Source: Loripinus fragilis (lineage: Eukaryota; Mollusca; Bivalvia; Lucinida; Lucinidae). Taken from it: 64,000 nt of DNA. Position 1 is the stretch's first letter; each line of letters begins with the position of its first letter. This document shows, in pieces, positions 32,190-39,565 of this stretch. The stretch covers positions 138,404,549 to 138,468,548 of the forward strand of contig OZ026515.1 of assembly GCA_964019695.1 (NCBI GenBank), written 5' to 3'. The notes below the pieces were generated by a model. That model made no database searches, had not been told where the DNA came from, and saw only the letters and a program-made list of their open reading frames with translations. The translations under genes were made by a program, and so were the position numbers.

Positions 32190-32435
32190 TCAAATACAAG
32201 TCAAATTCCTGCATGTCTCTATGGACCAGAGAATTTGAGGCGGAGCCACTCCAACCCGAAGGCTGGCGCCCTTAAACAGCCGAAGCTGCTCTACCTTTTT
32301 AAATGCATATTCAACAGTTTCTGAAGCACAAAGCTTCTCTACGGGCCTTGGCGGATGTATAGAGTACCAGTGGTCAGTTATTTTTTGTTCAACATATATC
32401 TCTACTGACTTAACAAGCAAATATTTGCGATTCAT
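32190..32435 (-). CDS. Doubtful small gene, 81 aa
   Basis: An ATG-initiated frame with TATATA directly before it (about 32436-32443). The product (MNRKYLLVKSVEIYVEQKI...) has no recognised domain. The GC-rich part around 32220-32350 differs in composition from the AT-rich surroundings, and the TATA box is too near the ATG for a normal leader. It may be a chance frame. Confidence 0.25.
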   Translation of the reverse strand: MNRKYLLVKSVEIYVEQKITDHWYSIHPPRPVEKLCASETVEYAFKKVEQLRLFKGASLRVGVAPPQILWSIETCRNLTCI

Positions 32436-32750
32436 ATATATAGTTATCCTATCACAGAATAAGTTTGAAATGGTGTCTCAATGTTACTCTATCCCATAAT
32501 AGTTTTCAAGCCTTATAGTATGTAAAATCGATAACTTGAATATAAGAGCTATCTTTTGGTAAAAATTTGAAGTAAATCGGATAAAAAATACCTGAGCTAT
32601 TACAAATTTTGCATATTTTTTACCGTGAAATTTTTTATTCAAGGGAGATAATTTAATGAAAAAAGCAAGAACCGGATTTCTAAAAAGTAAAAATCATATT
32701 TTCGCAATAACTTGAGTTTGCCTCGACCGATTTTCAAAATTTTTTCACCC
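32436..32750. other. Polinton non-coding region
   Basis: AT-rich. It contains AAGGGAGATAATTT (about 32642), a string also present at about 4471 in the intron, and a run upstream of the TATA box at 32751. No gene is seen. Confidence 0.5.
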
Positions 32751-32758
32751 TATAAAAG
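32751..32758 (+). promoter_or_regulatory. TATA box of the 106-aa gene
   Basis: TATAAAAG, 62 bp before the ATG at 32820. Confidence 0.6.
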
Positions 32759-32819
32759 CTGAGAACAATTGCTATCTTATCACATACATTATATTTATTT
32801 TATCTGCAAGTGTAATATC

Positions 32820-33140
32820 ATGGAAGAAGCAAGAGAGAAGAAATATTTGGAAATTCCACTTTCCAAGATTTTGAAGTTCAGACCGTATAGAAGATTATTG
32901 TTCTGCATTTACATCTTATTTTCTCATGATGAGATTACAGTAGAAGAGATTCAACAGAAACTCAATAGTCCTGAAACTTTTGAAGATTTCAAGAAACTTT
33001 GGTGGATCAGTATCAGATATTTGATGGAAAAAGAGACACTGATTACATTTGAGAATTGGAAAAGATGTGTCGCTGACAATTCTAGTGTGATTGAATTTCT
33101 CTACAATCATAGAAGAGACAGAACTGTTCCAGGACTATAA
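32820..33140 (+). CDS. Polinton accessory protein, 106 aa, unknown
   Basis: The ATG at 32820 (MEEAREKKYLEIPLSKILKF) follows a TATA box. The protein is predicted mostly helical, with RRLLFCIYILFSHDEITVEE, then FKKLWWISIRYLMEKE, and a basic C-terminus (HRRDRTVPGL). It is the first plus-strand gene of the accessory arm. Size and helix pattern are loosely like a death-fold domain, but no diagnostic motif is present, so no function is assigned. The TATA box of the next gene overlaps its stop. Confidence 0.6.
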   Translation: MEEAREKKYLEIPLSKILKFRPYRRLLFCIYILFSHDEITVEEIQQKLNSPETFEDFKKLWWISIRYLMEKETLITFENWKRCVADNSSVIEFLYNHRRDRTVPGL

Positions 33141-33144
33141 AAAG
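33136..33144 (+). promoter_or_regulatory. TATA box of the zinc-knuckle gene
   Basis: TATAAAAAG overlapping the end of the 106-aa gene, 60 bp before the ATG at 33197. Confidence 0.6.
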
Positions 33145-33196
33145 TTGGACACCAGTGAGAGAGAATCATTTCACTTCTGACTTTTGAAGAGTAAAG

Positions 33197-33955
33197 ATGG
33201 CAAACAGTAGAGATCCAAGGATGGCTAAAGTCTATGATAAGAAGAGCATCTACTATCATTGTGTATCATTGAAGAAACTTTTATCTCAAGAAGAACAAGC
33301 TTTGATGCAGCCATTAGAAGATAGTTTGAGACAACAAGACAAGTTGAGGCCTCCTTATGGAGAATGTCACCATTGTCATGATAGGGGACATTGGTTTGGA
33401 GATTGTCCTGAGGCTCAGAAATTAAGAGAACAACAGATGTTTACTGATAAGAAGCCTACATATGGACAATGCTATATCTGCGGACTTGAAGATCATTGGG
33501 CTCCAAATTGTCATAAGAGAGAAGAACATTTGATGAATGATAAAGAATCTCAACCTAAGTTGGTGGACTATTCAGATTCAGAGAGCTCAGATGATGAAGA
33601 TAATATTAAGCCACCACAAAGGAAACGAAGAGCTATGGTAATTTATTCAGACGATGAAGATGAGGAAGAGCAACAATCTTCAGAATCTACAGAGAAGCAA
33701 CAGTCTTCAGTATCTACAGAGAAGCCTTCAAGAAAACGAAAGGCTTCAGACGTCTCTGATGTCAGTCCTAAGAGAAGACGCTTAGACACTCGTAAAATGA
33801 AGACAGTAAAACGTACAAAGACAGGGAAGAAGACTTATTGTTTCATTTGTAAATCAGCCTCTCATTCGCCTCGATCCTGTACAGAGATGGTGACGGAGAA
33901 CTGGGATAAACAGATTTCTTGTGATGAACCAGACTCTATAGTGCATATTCATTAA
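33197..33955 (+). CDS. Triple CCHC zinc-knuckle protein with acidic and basic regions
   Basis: 252 aa from the ATG at 33197. Three C-X2-C-X4-H-X4-C knuckles: CHHCHDRGHWFGDC (57-70), CYICGLEDHWAPNC (92-105) and CFICKSASHSPRSC (215-228). Knuckles of this type bind single-stranded nucleic acid in retroviral nucleocapsid and CNBP-like proteins. Residues about 119-152 are the acidic/basic module shared with PolB. A Ser/Glu-rich stretch follows, with two possible nuclear signals (RKRKAS and PKRRRLD). Not a standard Polinton gene. A single-strand-binding or RNA-chaperone role in replication is inferred. ATTAAA overlaps the stop codon at 33952-33957. Confidence 0.8.
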   Translation: MANSRDPRMAKVYDKKSIYYHCVSLKKLLSQEEQALMQPLEDSLRQQDKLRPPYGECHHCHDRGHWFGDCPEAQKLREQQMFTDKKPTYGQCYICGLEDHWAPNCHKREEHLMNDKESQPKLVDYSDSESSDDEDNIKPPQRKRRAMVIYSDDEDEEEQQSSESTEKQQSSVSTEKPSRKRKASDVSDVSPKRRRLDTRKMKTVKRTKTGKKTYCFICKSASHSPRSCTEMVTENWDKQISCDEPDSIVHIH

Positions 33956-34053
33956 AGACTTTAATAGACTCTAGGGCCTTATAGTGATTCTAGTAGTTTT
34001 TTGGATTTAATTAAAATTATGTTGTTGAAATTGTGTTTGCTTTTATTTTGAGG

Positions 34054-34095
34054 TTATTCTTTAACGAAACTAATTGAGTAGCCCTGAAAAGGACT
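34054..34095 (-). terminator. Histone-type 3' stem-loop and purine element, 59-aa gene
   Basis: On the minus strand AGTCCT-TTTC-AGGGCT (34095-34080) forms a 6-bp stem with one G-U pair and the TTTC loop, preceded by CAAAC and followed by ACTCA. AAAGAATAA (34062-34054) follows after 17 nt. It starts 37 nt after the stop codon. The form is that of replication-dependent histone mRNA ends (SLBP site plus U7-type downstream element). Confidence 0.75.
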
Positions 34096-34132
34096 GTTTG
34101 TTTTAAAGTCTCCTAAGTAACAAAAATATTTC

Positions 34133-34312
34133 TTACTTAGAAGATTTAAAAATAGGTCGCACAATGGCTACAGGTTTTCTCGATCCAATTCCTCTGCGAG
34201 CAAGAAATTGCTCCAATCCCAACTTATTTTGTTGTTTCTCCACCTCTTTCCAATCTTTTCGCTGCAAAGCAGCACACAACTTAGTCAAACTGAATTTTTC
34301 AAAGAACTTCAT
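34133..34312 (-). CDS. Small basic Polinton protein, 59 aa
   Basis: ATG at 34312, TAA at 34133-34135. The product starts MKFFEKFSLTKLCAALQRKD, continues with a Lys/Glu/Gln-rich helix, then GLEQFLARRGIGSRKPVAIV and a basic end. It was found by hand because of its promoter and 3' signals: TATATAA 31 bp upstream, the shared promoter module above that, and a histone-type stem-loop 37 nt after the stop. These signals support a real gene despite its size. Function unknown. A small DNA- or chromatin-associated protein is possible by analogy with its histone-like 3' end. Confidence 0.7.
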   Translation of the reverse strand: MKFFEKFSLTKLCAALQRKDWKEVEKQQNKLGLEQFLARRGIGSRKPVAIVRPIFKSSK

Positions 34313-34342
34313 TTTTTTTAGAGAAACACAAAGTACATTGGG

Positions 34343-34414
34343 TTATATAGTAGGATAGGGGGATTGACCTACATTCTACTCCTACGCTAGAGAGAGCAAC
34401 TAAAATCTGATTGG
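34343..34414 (-). promoter_or_regulatory. Shared promoter module, 59-aa gene
   Basis: Read on the minus strand: CCAATCAG (34414-34407), 19 nt, GCGTAGGA (34387-34380), 9 nt, AGGTCAATCC (34370-34361), 11 nt, TATATAA (34349-34343). The same order and spacing occurs before the 133-aa and 131-aa genes. Confidence 0.75.
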
Positions 34415-34530
34415 TCCATTAAAAGATCACGCCATAATCACCCCATTACTGTAACCATGATTAGGAAATACTACAATCACACATATCTTAGGCATAGCCT
34501 AACATACAAAACAAAGTGCAACATATTAAG

Positions 34531-34570
34531 TTATTCTTTCTTGAAGAAATAGGTGGCCCTGAAAAGGGCC
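34531..34570 (-). terminator. Histone-type 3' stem-loop and CAAGAAAGA element, 133-aa gene
   Basis: On the minus strand GGCCCT-TTTC-AGGGCC (34570-34555) is a perfect 6-bp stem with a TTTC loop, preceded by ACCAAACC and followed by ACCTA. Then CAAGAAAGAATAA (34543-34531), whose first nine bases equal the sea urchin histone 3' element that pairs with U7 snRNA. It starts 35 nt after the stop codon. Confidence 0.85.
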
Positions 34571-34605
34571 GGTTTGGTGGTTATATTACCACAGAGACAT
34601 TATTT

Positions 34606-35007
34606 TTAGGAGCAGGGACATCTACTGGGGCGGCCACCACAGGCAGGACACCGCACACCCCACTGTTCAACCGTAATTGTCCTTCTCACTGGTATGTAGA
34701 AGGGCATATCATCTGCTTCCGCATCCCAATCCTCAGAAGGATGAGGTGTGGGGGGAGAATTATCCCCCCAATCTTCCTCCTCGTCACTGAAAGTCTCCAC
34801 CTTCACCTCTGTCTTTACATCGTTTATCAAATTTTCTACCCTCCTACTCATCTCCAACATCTTCTGATGATTCTCAATCATCTGTAATAGAAGTTCTCCC
34901 GTATCTTTCACAGCATTAACTGTCTCCAGTAAACGCCTAGTAGCATCAGCCATAGTCTTGCCCTGCTCCTCCAATTGCTCCAAACGCGAATCCATATTGC
35001 TTGCCAT
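34606..35007 (-). CDS. Coiled-coil protein with acidic middle and Cys-rich end, 133 aa
   Basis: The ATG at 35007 is the first one after the TATA box at 35063-35071. Residues about 1-70 are a heptad-like helix (MDSRLEQLEEQGKTMADATR, then LLETVNAVKDTGELLLQMIE). Residues 70-100 are acidic (FSDEEEDWGD). The C-terminus is CPACGGRPSRCPC, four Cys that could bind one metal. It is divergent from the 131-aa gene across a shared region of about 250 bp. No family recognised. Confidence 0.75.
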   Translation of the reverse strand: MASNMDSRLEQLEEQGKTMADATRRLLETVNAVKDTGELLLQMIENHQKMLEMSRRVENLINDVKTEVKVETFSDEEEDWGDNSPPTPHPSEDWDAEADDMPFYIPVRRTITVEQWGVRCPACGGRPSRCPCS

Positions 35008-35062
35008 ATTGTTGTTGTTGTGTATCACAAGAACAGAATGAAGAATTTGAGATTTGAATCGG

Positions 35063-35135
35063 CCTTTTATAGTTTTCAAAGGGATTGACCTACATTGAAC
35101 TCCTGCGCTAGAGAGAGCAACAATACACTGATTGG
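35063..35135 (-). promoter_or_regulatory. Shared promoter module, 133-aa gene
   Basis: Minus strand: CCAATCAG (35135-35128), 19 nt, GCGCAGGA (35108-35101), 9 nt, AGGTCAATCC (35091-35082), 10 nt, TATAAAAGG (35071-35063). GTTGCTCTCTCTA between the first two boxes is also conserved in the 59-aa gene's promoter. Confidence 0.8.
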
Positions 35136-35154
35136 TCAGTTCATTTATTTTCAC

Positions 35155-35229
35155 CCAATCAGAGTTGACTTGATTTCTTAAAGCGCAGGAACTTTAAACT
35201 AGGTCAATCCGCTTGACAAGTATAAAAGG
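35155..35229 (+). promoter_or_regulatory. Shared promoter module, 131-aa gene
   Basis: CCAATCAG (35155-35162), 20 nt, GCGCAGGA (35183-35190), 10 nt, AGGTCAATCC (35201-35210), 10 nt, TATAAAAGG (35221-35229). It mirrors the divergent promoter next to it, so the intergenic region is an imperfect inverted repeat. Confidence 0.8.
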
Positions 35230-35263
35230 CTCAAACACATTACATTTTTCAACATTCATAATC

Positions 35264-35659
35264 ATGGAGCCATCACTAACACTGGACGATATGATCAACA
35301 ATCCTGATATTCTACTATCAGCAGTGAATGAGACGTTTGCTAACGATATGACACAACAGTATTATACGCCGCAAACACCCTCAACGTATATACCTCAACC
35401 TGTTCAGCAGATGCCACAGAAACAACAGTCAAAGACTCAAGTCATAGAACTCTTTCTCAAGGAATTAAATGAGTTGAGGTCTAGAGTGAAGAAGTTAGAA
35501 GAATTATCTCAACAGCAAGCACAGCATCAAACGTTTGAGATACAACCCATCCAGATACCAATTAGACTTGATATTATGACCAATGACCAAGAGACTAGTC
35601 AAAACGTAGGAGTTGGAAAAGCAACTAAGAAAATTAAAATGACCAAGAAGAAGTCATAG
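35264..35659 (+). CDS. Coiled-coil protein with basic tail, 131 aa
   Basis: ATG at 35264, 35 bp after TATAAAAGG. N-terminal MEPSLTLDDMINNPDILLSA, a Gln/Pro-rich linker, then a clear coiled coil (VIELFLKELNELRSRVKKLE) and a lysine-rich end (KATKKIKMTKKKS). The TAG stop is 23 nt before a histone-type stem-loop. No family recognised. With the 133-aa protein it gives two coiled-coil proteins under mirrored promoters, which might pair. That is inference. Confidence 0.75.
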   Translation: MEPSLTLDDMINNPDILLSAVNETFANDMTQQYYTPQTPSTYIPQPVQQMPQKQQSKTQVIELFLKELNELRSRVKKLEELSQQQAQHQTFEIQPIQIPIRLDIMTNDQETSQNVGVGKATKKIKMTKKKS

Positions 35660-35682
35660 ACATAATTAGACAATCAACAAAC

Positions 35683-35719
35683 AGCCCTTTTCAGGGCTAC
35701 CACTTCCCTAGAAAGAATA
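35683..35719 (+). terminator. Histone-type 3' stem-loop and purine element, 131-aa gene
   Basis: AGCCCT-TTTC-AGGGCT (35683-35698), flanked by CAAAC and ACCAC, with AGAAAGAATA at 35710-35719. The stem-loop starts 23 nt after the stop codon, as in histone genes. No AATAAA lies between. Confidence 0.85.
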
Positions 35720-36070
35720 CCACTAAACTTGCTAAACAATATACACAAGTTAACGCTACAGAGTGATGCCTCTAGGAGTTGAGGTCTTGACTGACCAAGA
35801 GACTCTTAAGACGCATAGAACTTAGTAGCGTTGACTATTACACACACCATATATCACCACATACTATACCCCTAAAATGACTAAGTTATTTTCAAAGCTG
35901 AAATTAACTAAGTTATTTTATATATCACCACAGAAGAGCCTTTATTCCCCCTCAAAAATGACTAAGTTATTTCCCAATAGCTCAGGAAACTATCACAATC
36001 ACAACCCAACCAGTGGATATGACCAGGAGCTTATCATAATCACAATCATAGACCAGAATAGACCTCAAAT

Positions 36071-36625
36071 AAACTAAGTTATTCCCAATAGCCCAGGAAA
36101 TTATTATAATCACAACCCAACCAGTGGATATGACCAGGAGCTTATCATAATCACAATCATAGACCAGAATAGCTCACAAATAAACTAAGTTATTTACCCA
36201 ACAGCCCAGAAAACTATCATAATCATAGGCCCAACCAGAAGAGACCTCAAAAATTAACTAAGTTATTTCCCAATAGCCCAGGAAATTATTATAATCACAA
36301 CCCAACCAGTGGATATGACCAGGAGCTTATCATAATCACAATCATAGACCAGAATAGCTCACAAATAAACTAAGTTATTTACCCAACAGCCCAGAAAACT
36401 ATCATAATCATAGGCCCAACCAGAAGAGACCTCAAATAAACTAAGTTATTTCCCAATAGCCCAGGAAATTATTATAATCACAACCCAACCAGTGGATATG
36501 ACCAGGAGCTTATCATAATCACAATCATAGACCAGAATAGCTCACAAATAAACTAAGTTATTTACCCAACAGCCCAGAAAACTATCATAATCATAGGCCC
36601 AACCAGAAGAGACCTCAAAAATTAA
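36071..36625. repeat. Three tandem units of about 184 bp in the right TIR
   Basis: GCCCAGGAAATTATTATAAT recurs at 36091, 36276 and 36459. Each unit carries two iterons and CAACCAGTGGATATGACCAG. The left TIR has fewer and more diverged units. Confidence 0.85.
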
Positions 36626-36741
36626 CTAAGTTATTCCCAAAAAGCCCAGGAAACTATCACAATTATAGCCCCAGTCAGATTAACCCCAAAAATAAACTAA
36701 GTTATTCACAGCTAGTCACTCAAGCCTACCAGGATAGACAT

Positions 36742-36809
36742 CTATGGGGCAATTTTTTAGCCTGAAAAATTCTAAGTTCTTTTCAGGCTTAAAAAAAATT
36801 GCCCCATAG
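36742..36809. repeat. Hairpin inside the right Polinton TIR
   Basis: Mirror of 18723-18790, with the same CTATGGGGCAATTTTTT arms. Confidence 0.85.
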
Positions 36810-36826
36810 TGTCATCCATTACTACT

Positions 36827-36832
36827 CTCTAT
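36827..36832. repeat. Polinton target-site duplication, right
   Basis: CTCTAT, equal to 18700-18705. Confidence 0.92.
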
Positions 36833-38007
36833 CTAATGACCAGTTGAACTGTCGTATTACATACATTGTACATCAACTCTACTTTTTCCTGAAAACGTTT
36901 ACCCCAAAAATGCGATTTCAACTGCGGAAAGTAAATACGGTTTACTGGGGCAAATTCCAGTGAGTATGGCGGGTGCACAGTTGTGTCCTGGCAGCGCTAT
37001 GGCTGAGCGCATTTTCCTAATGAAGAATAACATTCTCGGTAGTGTCGTACAGTGCTGGGTACATCTGGTACATTGCGTTCATGGGGTCCCAGCGTATTGT
37101 CCGAAAGAAAAACAACACGGACTGTTAAGTACCGTGAACATGGTGAAGAACTTCTTGTTATTTTATTTAACTTTTGTTTATTTTCGAGAGCTAAGTGGGC
37201 TACTTTATTAAATTCACTTTTAACTGAGAAGTTAGTATCCACTGAACACTAGATTCACTAATCCTAGTACACTCCGTCACTTCTCTCACTGTTTACGCCT
37301 GTCGCCGTCAATGACGTCCTTCGTTGCCTTAACGTTACCAACATTCATGTTTGGTATCCGCCCGCGCTGTGCACTATGAGTCCAACCATCACTTAATCGA
37401 CTATACCATTAAAACCAAGGCTACTCGAAACACCACTGTATCTGTCAATGCATCTCAGTTGCTTGTATGTCTCTATTGGGTCATAACAGTCTGCACACAG
37501 AACTGGTTCGCCATTCGGCGTGTTTTCTCTTCCTCTTACGTCGCCATTTTCAATCGGTTGTTGCTTCAATGAACAATGGCCAAAGGTGCGCCATTTTCAA
37601 ACAAATAACATTTGACGTTCGAAATTTTCTGTGATGGCGTCATATTTAACGTTGTTATAAGCAGACAGTTCGTTTTTTGCGCTAAACGCTAACATGGCGA
37701 AAAATATTATCTTAATGAACATGCAGCTGATGACTTAAAATGTCTTAATTTGGGCTGCGCCGGGTGCGCATATATTGACCTAATCGATGACGCACAATTT
37801 TCAAATTGTTCATATAATTTTACCATTTATGCATCAGTTTTACAAAAATTGAATGGAGGAAGGTATTTGTAGAATTTAATGACGACCGGACGTCAAATGC
37901 ACTAAATATTATCAAAGTCCACGATTTAGTGGGACAGCCCTCGTACATCTAAATGTCGTCTTCTGTGTGTCACCTGGTGGTCTTTTGGAACGTCTCTGTA
38001 GCAAACA

Positions 38008-38047
38008 GTGTAGATCCAGATCAGAGCAGTCTGATCTGGGTCCACAC
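38008..38047. repeat. Palindrome upstream of the last P450 exon
   Basis: AGTGTAGATCCAGATCAGA pairs with TCTGATCTGGGTCCACAC. Similar wording to 17611-17669. Confidence 0.6.
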
Positions 38048-38236
38048 CGCTTGTCTGTATGGCGAAATGAGTCCTCGACGTAAGCATTTACATGCAGCAT
38101 AAGATTTGAGCAGAAGACATTTTCAGATGCATTATTTCTTAGCAGGGGAAGGTTTAATAATCAAAATGATCATCTGTGCCCTGATAAGATGTTGCTCATC
38201 ACTCTGTCTTTTCTTTCAATTACATATCACTCACAG

Positions 38237-38589
38237 CGGGTTATGACATTCCGAAGAACACAAATGTAATAATCAACCATTGGGCTCTTCACCACGATCC
38301 CAAACAGTGGGCTGATGTGGAAGAATTTAAGCCAGAGAGGTACCTTGACAGTAATGGTAAACTGGGTCCTAAGCCGACAAGTTGGCTCCCATTTTCAGCT
38401 GGGCGTAGAGTATGCCTGGGAGAAACTGTAGCTAAACCTGAGCTACATTTGCTATTTGCCACTCTCTTACAGCAGTTTAAGTGGGGTTTACCAGAGGGCT
38501 CAAATGCGGATCTGTATCCAAATCTGACTCGATTTGCCCTTTTTCCAAAAGAGCATAAATTAATTATCACTAGAAGAAAATCCACATAG
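38237..38589 (+). CDS. Cytochrome P450, terminal haem-binding exon
   Basis: Completes the split codon from 17921 and ends with TAG at 38587-38589. It contains GYDIPKNTNVIINHWALHHD, the PERF-type KPERYLD, and the haem-ligand motif FSAGRRVCLGE with its Cys. It ends LFPKEHKLIITRRKST, a normal P450 C-terminus. All key motifs of the C-terminal half are intact, so the gene could still work if the 20-kb intron with the Polinton is spliced out. Closest class by eye is the CYP2 clan (CYP1/CYP17/CYP2). The exact family cannot be set from here. Confidence 0.93.
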
Positions 38590-39565
38590 ATGAATTGAGG
38601 TCAGAAAATGAGTTTTGGGTTACGTTCTTATCGCATACACCAGCATCAAAGGTTCAGATGAACCAGCGCAAAACTACAGTCCAAGTAATCATATGAAAAC
38701 GGACCTCTGATGATACACCAGCAAAAGGCCATTCAAATAGCATTTCGCTGGTGGACCAAAAGTGGCCTGAAATTGTATGCTGGCTGGGTTCGCTCTCTAA
38801 ACGTGCATATGTGCAGTGAGCTAGAGATCGTGCAGCTAGTATCAAAATAGCTACAGGCTCAGACAAAAACAATCTCTGGCTCACTGGGCATGTCAGCTGC
38901 ACATGCCCGTTTAGAGAGGGACTTTATGTACATGCGATAAGAATCCTTTTCTAAAGTATTGAACCCACAAGTGTGAAACAATTTGGAAACCATAGATTAC
39001 AATGACAGACAAATTTATATCAAATAAATTGCTAATATTAATTGTGAAAACTTGTTTATGTACAGAATGTGTGTTGGTAGTCTTAAACACAGCAGTTTTT
39101 ACAGAAAACGACAAGTAGATTACACCAAGAGCAGATGCTGTAGAAGCTCACATCTGGTCATCTGGTCAGGTTTTATTGATTGTTGACTGAATGTTAATGT
39201 TCTCATTTTGAATATTATTATTGTTATGAAGGAAGAAATGGTTACACAAATCATTCTAGACCGCTCAGTAAACATATTTTTATAAAAGATAATATGCAAA
39301 ATTGCGTCATGTGAGCAACATTGCTTAATGTTAGAAATAAATGGACAGACAATTTAGCTTAACTGTGTTTGGTTTTAAAATAAATTGATTTGTGATTATA
39401 TAACTTATGATTATATCTATACACATGGTGAAATGGGCAAACATTTTCCCCATGCATGACAGAACAAGTGTGGTCAGGCTGGTCAAGGTGGACTACCTAG
39501 GTCTAGGATGATTTAGAGATGGATAATTAGAGTGGTCAATATTGAACCCATGATTATAAAGAAAG
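38590..39565. other. 3' flank of the P450 gene
   Basis: An inverted repeat lies at about 38790-38932 (CTCTCTAAACGTGCATATGT against its complement). AATAAA-like strings occur at about 39023, 39335 and 39379, but none can be named as the used signal. No gene is recognised. Confidence 0.45.

Larger units (their letters stand above)
18706..36826. mobile_element. Polinton/Maverick element, 18,121 bp
   Basis: A complete element: 5'-AG...CT-3' termini, 6-bp target duplication, long terminal inverted repeats, and the hallmark gene set of protein-primed PolB, retrovirus-like integrase, adenovirus-type protease, FtsK/HerA-type packaging ATPase, double-jelly-roll major capsid and penton-type minor capsid. 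This set makes it equally describable as an integrated adintovirus-like virus. The genes from protease to PolB lie on the minus strand and the right arm is mixed. All hallmark frames are open except PolB, which has one frame break at about 30785-30788. The matching TIR tips and open frames suggest a young insertion. Confidence 0.97.
35749..36826. repeat. Polinton right terminal inverted repeat
   Basis: The mirror of 18706-19533 but about 250 bp longer. It holds eleven copies of ACTAAGTTATT (the complement of the left iteron) at about 35880, 35907, 35961, 36073, 36184, 36258, 36369, 36440, 36552, 36624 and 36696. Confidence 0.9.
18385..37943. mobile_element. Mariner-type MITE split by the Polinton
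   Basis: The left end CGAGGGTTGTCCCAGTAAAT (TA before it at 18383-18384) pairs with a right end at 37943 whose complement reads CGAGGGCTGTCCCACTAAAT (TA after it). About 28 bp of inverted repeat carries a few mismatches. Without the Polinton and one copy of its target duplication the element is about 1.43 kb, a usual size for this group. No transposase could be read in 18385-18705 or 36833-37943. The order of events is P450 intron, then this element, then the Polinton. Confidence 0.8.

Noticed and set aside
32215..32300. tRNA-like GC-rich patch in the Polinton
   Set aside because: No cloverleaf with A and B boxes could be drawn.
32820..33140. Death-effector or Bcl-2-like function for the 106-aa protein
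   Set aside because: Helical pattern and size are loosely compatible, but no RxDL or BH motif is visible. No function assigned.
33197..33955. Zinc-knuckle gene as a remnant of an inserted retrovirus
   Set aside because: No protease, RT or LTR is nearby, the gene has a Polinton-type TATA box and shares a module with PolB, so it belongs to the Polinton.
36960..37252. Overlapping frames right of the Polinton as transposase remnants
   Set aside because: No DDE or HTH pattern could be recognised on either strand. Treated as MITE interior.
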